Part shown: one piece after another, positions 58,801 to 64,000 of the stretch
How the letters are laid out: the number at the start of each line of letters is the position of its first letter
Numbering within the stretch: position 1 is the first letter of the stretch
Origin: Triops longicaudatus
Taxonomy: Eukaryota > Arthropoda > Branchiopoda > Notostraca > Triopsidae
Assembly: GCA_022885665.1 (NCBI GenBank)
Contig: JAGQDJ010000017.1
Span: 248,001 to 312,000, forward strand
DNA length: 64,000 nt
Reading direction: 5' to 3'
Notes under the pieces: generated by a model
What the model was told of the DNA's origin: nothing
The model's input: the letters and a program-made list of their open reading frames with translations, nothing else
The model's database searches: none
Program-made: the position numbers and the translations under genes

Positions 58801-61800
58801 TCGTGTGCCACTGATCTACTTTGCCGCGTTGTCCATTTAGTACTCGCTTTCCGCAGCAGGGAGGAGAGAGACCTTTTCTTTCATATTGATTTTGTGGTAA
58901 CAACTCGCTACTCCCAACGATGTTGTCTGCCAGACTACTGGGGCTCTTTGCCTCCCGTATATACCTACGGTTATTACGTCGCAACTGAAGCAATGCTACG
59001 AGCGAGGAACAGCAGGACTGCCTTTCCTCATCGAGGAAAATTCCTTACAAGATTACAGCAAAATGCATACATAAAGTCAAAACAAAATGTATACATAAAG
59101 TCAAAACTCCTTAGTTTATCTCAGTAATGGAATTTCTACAGAATGTTTAAAAGGTGAACTGGCTCCAGGGCTTGAGCAGAGAAAGCATTTCTCTGTTCTT
59201 AGAGACCGTCGACAAGTGGTATCGATGTATGATTTTTTATATGTACTTACTTTTTTTGTGTGTCTTCGGTCTGAAGAGAAACTGGCGAGGGTTTTATGGG
59301 TCGTGATTTACGAGGTGATTGGATAGATGGCAATTAACGGGACTTCTGCCATGCTTGCGGTTCGTGTTGGTGGATAGAATCGCTTAAATAAGTGATAGTG
59401 CGCTACTTATGTATACAAAGCTCTAAGAAAGGGGGAACTACTTTCCTCGACCTACAATTGTAGAAACTTGAAATCGTGCATCCGTTACAGTGCGCGTTGA
59501 ACGCATTGGCTTCGATTTCACTCCTCCACTCGGAATCTTTTTGACGCTTTTAACTTTAGTCTTACCGAAACAGAAGGGCATAAGGGAGAAAAAAGGTTTT
59601 CTTCACGATCTGGAGCCGTGTAGAAAGAGACAAGAAGGTAGTAATGACTGATTAAAAGTTGCACAAAAGATCAATTAACTGAGCAACAGGAGCCTTCACT
59701 TCAAGAAAGATAGGAAAAATGCTCGTATGGTTTTTCTACACGTCTACGCCTTTTTTTATCCCGTTGTGAAGACATTGGATTCTCAATCCATGTGCGCATT
59801 ATTTAGCGTCTAGGAATAAACACAATTCGTGGAACCGAAAATTATACGTAAATTTGGGTCACGTTTTTTGTCTACCGTAGGCGCAGCAAAAACCCACGAA
59901 CATGTATAAAGGGAATTAATCCCAAAAAATGCGGCATGGCTGGTGGCCTCTGATGACCGTATCAGAACAAATGAGCTCTTCACGTGATCGATCTCGTAAA
60001 CGTATAGACTGCGGTTTTTGTACAAGCTATCCTTTGTTGTCGGGTTCAGCCCCAAGTCTCTTAAAAATTACGAGGGGCCTTTAATACCGTTTAGTACGGG
60101 TGGTTAGATTGTAGTCCAGGTGTTTCTAAGGCAATTAGCGTTATAACAATAGGCATAAGCTTGGGAGTCGACAAGATTGACGCGGCAAGCAGCGAATTGG
60201 GACACGTGAAGGAGAGTCATCCGTTATTACTGTAGGAAGTTGTCCTACTTGTCACGGAGCCAGTTTGTGGCAAAAGAAATGTTTGGAGGGAGAGGAAAAA
60301 GGGATCCTGTTTGGCTGACAATTAGCATACGAACCGGAATGAGAAAGAGGAGCCGAGAGATTGGGTTTTGTTGGAGACTTTACAACGTTGAACTTCGCAC
60401 TCGTTTTCATTAGGCTTGCCATGCATGTTTGGCTGTAGCGGATATCTTTTTATCTGCAGGTTTTGTTTAGATGGGAATACCGAGACGGAGACAAATGAAA
60501 GGAAAGCATGTGTGAGGTTTCACGTCAGCCCCCAACGAGCGTTGTTGCCCCTTCGAGTTTTTACGCTCGAAAAAGTGAAGTTTGGTTGGACTTAACAATA
60601 ACAGAAAAATCTAAGTCCCGATCGAAAAGGCAAAAATAGTATGAGTATTGAGGTGGTTTACTGTACTTGGAAGGCGCAACAACTGGGCTTGAAAAGCAAG
60701 GGTTCATGGACTACGGAACTCTTTATAAACCGGTTTCTAAGAAAAACGTGCAGTTGACCTCTGGACGGGGTCGTCGAGATATTTTAAGTAACGGAATTGT
60801 GGACTTAGACAATTGGGAAGCGTTGCAAAAGCGCATCGAAAAGGGAAAAAGCAGCATAGGGATTTACGGAAGTTTTGGAAACATGAAGTTGGCTAGGCCT
60901 CTATACTTAACCATCTTAACCATATTGTAACCATACTAATATGGAAAATTATTGCTAAGACAATTAGCATTAAATGCGATTTTTTCCCATGTGTTGTGTT
61001 GAAAATGTGATTTATAATGTTCCACATTTATTAAATATCCTCACATTTTATAAATAAATATGAATATTAAGGTGTTAATGTTAAGTATGAAATACTAAGA
61101 AGAGTGTTGCAATACGTTATAGCCCAATGTGCAATACAATTACACTCTTGAAGCGGATTTTTTCCGCAATTCAAGGTCCTTGTAAGTGAAACGAATCTAA
61201 GAACTCCTAGCTATTCGAGGTGGAGCGAAAATTCCGTGTGTTGGTTTTTCTTTATGAGTGTTCGGATGTGCTTAACGAACGGAAGTTAGTGCGTGTTCAG
61301 TTTGCGTTATGCGTATTGTTTAGTACAGGATACTTTGTGACTGTTTCTCTATTTCAGCTCATGCGTAGATAACAAGCATGTGGTTCAGGTTCAGCTTTTG
61401 CTTTATCTCGTCGGAAAAGGGTGCTTAAAGTGTAGAAAACAATATTGTGTTGGGATATAGAGGCTGACGTGAATTTGAAAGCGAATTTCTTTGACGAAGA
61501 GGGTCAAGTTCAATTATGAATAGTAATGAGTACTTTTTTAAGAAAAAGAAAGTATACATTTACAATGCGTTACAATGTCATGAGAGAGAATTGGGGTCTC
61601 TGTGTAGGATGCGAAATGGGGTACGCGTCGATACTCTAAAAAGATGTAGGTAACTGGGTAAAGGTCGTGTGCTCTTACTACGCCATGTACAGCATTGTAG
61701 AGCTTGGATGACAGCGCCCAGGATTTCTTTTCGCGTTGGCCATGACATGATCTCCAAACGCTGCTGAATTTCGAGATCAAGTTTTGTTTTTGCTATACTC

Positions 61801-63900
61801 TGTCTTCGTGCTGGTAGTAACCATGCTGGGTGCGACTTAAAGATGTGAAAGCTATGGGAAAATCGTAGAATACAACACAGAGAAGAGGGTAATTAGATTC
61901 GTGACGTTTATGTTACTGATGTAAAGGAGTGTTTGACAACATTTTTCTTCCGTCTAAATCTTTGTTTCTTATTTCCGTTGCAGAGTATGTAAGTGGCGGG
62001 GAGCTGTTTACACATCTGTACCAGCGTGAAAAGTTTACGGAAAATGAAGTCCGGACTTATATCGCCGAAATCATTCTGGCCTTGGAGCACTTACATAAGG
62101 TACGTTGTGCACTCTCATTCAGCAACAAACGTGCTATATTACTTATAACGCGTTAGTTGAATGGGTAATAAGATGAAAGACAACTTGGAGCACAAAAGCT
62201 CTTGAGACTGACGCATGCAAGAAAGAGGAAAAGAAACTAATACGTTTTTGTCTCTCTTTTGTAATAGTTGGGAATAATTTACCGAGACATCAAACTGGAG
62301 AACATTCTGCTCGATTCCCAAGGACATATCGTTCTGACTGACTTTGGGTTAAGCAAGGAGTTCCTGCCGCACGAAAAGGTAAAAACATGTCGAAATTTCC
62401 TGAAAGGATTTAACTGAGTTTTCTCGTTTGTGTAGAACGCTAGAGCTTATTCGTTTTGCGGAACTATCGAGTATATGGCTCCGGAGATCGTCCGCGGAGG
62501 CAACCAGGGACACGATATGGTATGCTGAAATGAAATGGCTCTTATTTCTGGGGATATTTTGAGCAACGTGTTCTTTTTTTGTCGTTTGCTACTTGCGTAG
62601 GCTGTGGATTGGTGGGGTGTAGGCGTGCTGACATACGAATTGCTGACGGGAGCGTCGCCTTTTACCGTTGAGGGCGAACGAAACAGCCAACAAGAGATTT
62701 CGAAACGCATCCTTAATATTCAGCCCCCGATTCCGGAGGATCTGTCGTACCAAGTTAAAGATTTCATTACGCGCCTACTCATCAAGGACCCTAGTAAACG
62801 TCTCGGAGGCGGACTCACCGACTCGGAAGAGTTAAAGTCCCATCCGTTCTTTGACGTAAGAATTTTAAATATGTTGACTATTACTCACCTGCACACGCCG
62901 TGGCAGTGCAAGCTAATACGGTTTGGGGCGTTTTCAGTTTCAAGACCGCTGTCGCACAATATGAAGGTTTGACGTTTGAGTGCAATGTTAGACTGCGGCC
63001 CTTGCTAGAATATCATCATAGTTTCCGCAAAATGTGTTTTGCCGCAAACTTGTGAATTTATGTACTTATTTTGTATTTCAGTGCTTAAACTGGGATGACG
63101 TCGCCAAGAAGAAAGTACCCGCCCCTTTTGTGCCTCGCATCACGAACGAGTTGGACGTTAGCAATTTTTCCGAAGAGTTCACGGGAATGGTTGCGACAGA
63201 CTCACCGGCCATTGTACCCACGAACGTGGATAAGATATTTAAGGTATTACTCACTGCGTTGCGGTCTACTTTCTGGAAATGTGTTTAATTTTGGTTTTTG
63301 CTTCTGTTGGAACAGGGTTATTCATACATTGCGCCTTCCATCCTGTTCACTGAAAATGCCATTAGTGAACAGTTGTTTTCGAGCAGCGAAGATTCCAAGC
63401 CTTCCACATCCGACCTCATTTCTGCCAAGTTCAAAGTAATGTGTAAACAAAAGTTATCCCAAGAGTACTTTACTGACTGTGACAACCTTTACACACAAAA
63501 AATGCAGAACTCCTCCTTTTTCCAAACCTACCAAATGGACTTGAAGGAAGCCGCCTTGGGTGATGGAAGTTTCTCCATTTGCCGCCGTTGTGTTCATAGG
63601 ACTACGGGTCAAGAAGCAGCTGTGAAAATCGTTTCTCGCCGGATGGATTGCAGTCGGGAAATCGGATTGCTCCGGGCTTGCCAGGGTCACCCTAACGTAG
63701 TCAAACTGTTGGAGGTCTTTCACGATGGCATGCATACCTACATCGTTATGGAGCCGCTCAAAGGTGGAGAATTGCTCCAAAGGATCCGCAACAAGACCCG
63801 GTTTACGGAAACTGAAGCCTCGCATATCATGCGGCAGTTAGTTACGGGAGTGCATTTTGTCCATTCGAAAGGCATTGTTCATCGTGACCTAAAGCCAGAG
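25816..63900 (+). CDS. RPS6KA5: mitogen- and stress-activated kinase MSK (RPS6KA4/5; JIL-1 type), 3' end beyond window
   Basis: Coding exons: 25816-25957, 48041-48109, 52984-53202, 61984-62099, 62268-62378, 62436-62519, 62601-62855, 63082-63243, 63316-63900; 1743 nt, 581 residues so far, all phases matching. The first coding exon (exon from 25621) ends EEDTVTHVLTH and joins NLTGRGRVDISNFELLKVLG, which lines up with the NLTG segment before the kinase domain in known MSKs. N-terminal AGC kinase: glycine loop GTGAYG, lysine K93, YRDIKLEN (D189), DFG 207-209, activation-loop Ser225 in AYSFCGTIEYMAPE. Then the turn-motif region NFSEEFTG and hydrophobic motif KGYSYIAPS (Ser389). A CAMK-type second kinase starts at LGDGSFSICRRC and is cut after HRDLKPE at the last donor. 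MSKs are nuclear, activated by ERK/p38, and phosphorylate histone H3 and CREB. Introns 1-3 are 22, 4.9 and 8.8 kb; the rest are 57-226 bp. Confidence 0.93.
25958..34428. other. MSK intron 1, first part: no supported gene
   Basis: About 8.5 kb of AT-rich DNA. I found no exon with convincing coding content except a possible 24-nt microexon at 26553-26576. Short repeats seen: TTAC x5 at 26652-26671, a CATTGTCTCGCAT motif repeated at 26981 and 27019, and T-runs at 26521-26548. Small open frames near 28.2-28.9 kb on both strands have no recognisable domain. Confidence 0.45.
26553..26576 (+). other. candidate 24-nt MSK cassette microexon
   Basis: A 24-bp segment sits between a T-rich TTTGTAG acceptor and a GTAAGA donor. 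It would start in the phase left by the exon at 25957 and end in the phase required at 48041, adding eight residues (GRDCEPTS) and changing Val48 to Leu. No independent evidence. Confidence 0.2.
34431..34602. mobile_element. pogo/Tigger-type MITE in MSK intron 1
   Basis: About 172 bp with inverted ends. The left end reads AGTAGAATCTCGTTATAACG; the right end read inward is CAGCTGAACCTCGTTATAAC. Each end is flanked by TA (34429-34430 and 34603-34604). The AACCTCGTTATAACGAA terminus and TA duplication are characteristic of pogo/Tigger-like elements. Interior is non-coding, so it is a MITE. A related inner motif (GTATAACGAACTCCGGATATACCGAA) occurs near 26389. Confidence 0.6.
37275..37343. repeat. 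short tandem repeat in MSK intron 1
   Basis: A partial 17-bp unit followed by two 26-bp units beginning GGTTTTTGATTACACTA. Confidence 0.8.
38081..38100. repeat. A20 homopolymer
   Basis: Twenty A bases with no recognisable retroposon sequence upstream. Confidence 0.8.
44299..44506 (+). other. candidate alternative first coding exon of MSK
   Basis: An ATG at 44299 opens an acidic 69-codon frame (MGVHTQGESGFFDEDSNTGG, later HAPPPDLNETDPVDYDNN) that reaches an AG|GTAACA donor in phase 1. Joined to 48041 it gives SAPL-V-NLTGRGRVD in frame. It could be an internal-promoter N-terminus. The exon at 25816 matches known MSK N-termini better, so this one is an alternative at most and may be chance. 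Confidence 0.3.
44507..48040. other. MSK intron 1, last part: no supported gene
   Basis: About 3.5 kb without a supportable exon. It contains a 13-bp tandem triplet TAGCCCGTGTTTC at 45368-45406. Confidence 0.45.
45368..45406. repeat. 13-bp tandem repeat, three copies
   Basis: TAGCCCGTGTTTC twice exactly, then a third copy with two changes. Confidence 0.85.
48110..52983. other. MSK intron 2 (4.9 kb), no nested gene supported
   Basis: It starts GGTAAGTGTT after GTGG and ends TTCTTACAG. Long antisense frames near 48.2-48.6 kb have no domain or splice context and look like chance. A 12-bp palindrome CGGCTGCAGCCG lies near 49422. Confidence 0.5.
59059..59106. repeat. 24-bp tandem repeat, two copies
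   Basis: CAAAATGCATACATAAAGTC plus AAAA, repeated once with one C-to-T change. Confidence 0.85.
60706..60930 (+). CDS. possible small ORF or decayed exon inside MSK intron 3
   Basis: A 74-residue frame from ATG 60706: N-terminal MDYGTLYKPVSKKNVQL, then basic GRGRRD, then DLDNWEALQKRIEKGKSS, ending hydrophobic (YLTILTIL). Composition is more protein-like than other frames in these introns, but no splice sites, homology or promoter can be shown. It may be chance or a relic of an inserted gene. Confidence 0.15.
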   Translation: MDYGTLYKPVSKKNVQLTSGRGRRDILSNGIVDLDNWEALQKRIEKGKSSIGIYGSFGNMKLARPLYLTILTIL

Positions 63901-64000
63901 GTAAAAGCACGCGAAGCTTGTTTGGCGCTTTCTGTCAACAGAAAGTCGCCAAAACCTGCTATTTACAGCAAAGAGGGGAAAGCTTCGGGATCGGTTTTCC

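Larger units (their letters stand above)
53203..61983. other. MSK intron 3 (8.8 kb), no nested gene firmly supported
   Basis: It interrupts the N-terminal kinase domain at LHLIL|EYVSGGE. It contains a 24-bp direct tandem repeat at 59059-59106 and a 75-codon plus-strand frame at 60706-60930 (MDYGTLYKPVSKKNVQL...) with a charged, protein-like composition. No family is recognised. Confidence 0.45.

Noticed and set aside
63901..64000. Open frame continuing past the last MSK exon to the window end
   Set aside because: The translation after HRDLKPE (VKAREACLALS...) does not resemble a kinase, and GTAAAAG at 63901 is a normal donor, so this is intron.
1..64000. CRISPR arrays, operons, rRNA and intact tRNA genes
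   Set aside because: None seen. The tandem repeats are short and lack spacers, the genes are spliced and eukaryotic, and no cloverleaf could be supported.

Overview
This is nuclear DNA of an arthropod, most likely a branchiopod crustacean close to Daphnia. The evidence is an RR-1 chitin-binding cuticle protein with Y/P/K-rich repeats, spliceosomal introns of about 41-200 bp in the gene-dense part, and a set of ordinary metazoan housekeeping genes. No bacterial, phage or CRISPR feature was seen.

Layout. 1-3.4 kb: a contig-join artefact (a 133-bp perfect duplication around a single N), an RR-1 cuticle pseudogene with an in-frame TGA, and an intact RR-1 cuticle gene with its TATA box. 3.4-4.8 kb: pieces of an unrecognised minus-strand gene, plus a microsatellite and a local duplication. 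5.3-21 kb is compact. It holds gamma-tubulin complex component 6 (18 exons, +), cytosolic tryptophanyl-tRNA synthetase (7 exons, -, convergent with GCP6), a TFB2M-like mitochondrial transcription factor (7 exons, +, divergent from TrpRS), an APLF-like FHA+2xPBZ repair factor (+), a carbohydrate sulfotransferase (+) and aftiphilin (-, convergent with the sulfotransferase). I rebuilt these models exon by exon; every junction keeps phase and every total is a multiple of three. 22.3-24.6 kb: an RNF216-like E3 ligase gene that stops inside RING1 and has lost zinc ligands, a TTAA-flanked MITE, and a candidate minus-strand 5' exon.

24.8-64 kb appears to be one gene, the p90-RSK-like kinase MSK (RPS6KA4/5; JIL-1 in flies). 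Its best first coding exon is at 25.8 kb and joins in frame to the kinase exon at 48.0 kb, leaving a first intron of about 22 kb. Two more introns of 4.9 and 8.8 kb follow, then tightly packed kinase exons. The gene runs off the window after the second kinase domain's HRDLKPE motif. Its presumed promoter carries two TATCGAT motifs and a CTCF-like core. The long introns hold a pogo/Tigger-type MITE, short tandem repeats, a 24-nt candidate microexon and a candidate alternative first exon at 44.3 kb.

The genes serve unrelated functions (microtubule nucleation, translation, mitochondrial transcription, DNA repair, glycan sulfation, clathrin trafficking, chromatin signalling). The contrast between dense short-intron genes and one kinase gene with giant 5' introns is the main architectural feature. 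I did not find a convincing novel biological system. The most useful leads are the distant MSK first exon, the decaying RNF216 copy, and the unrecognised minus-strand gene at 3.5-4.8 kb.
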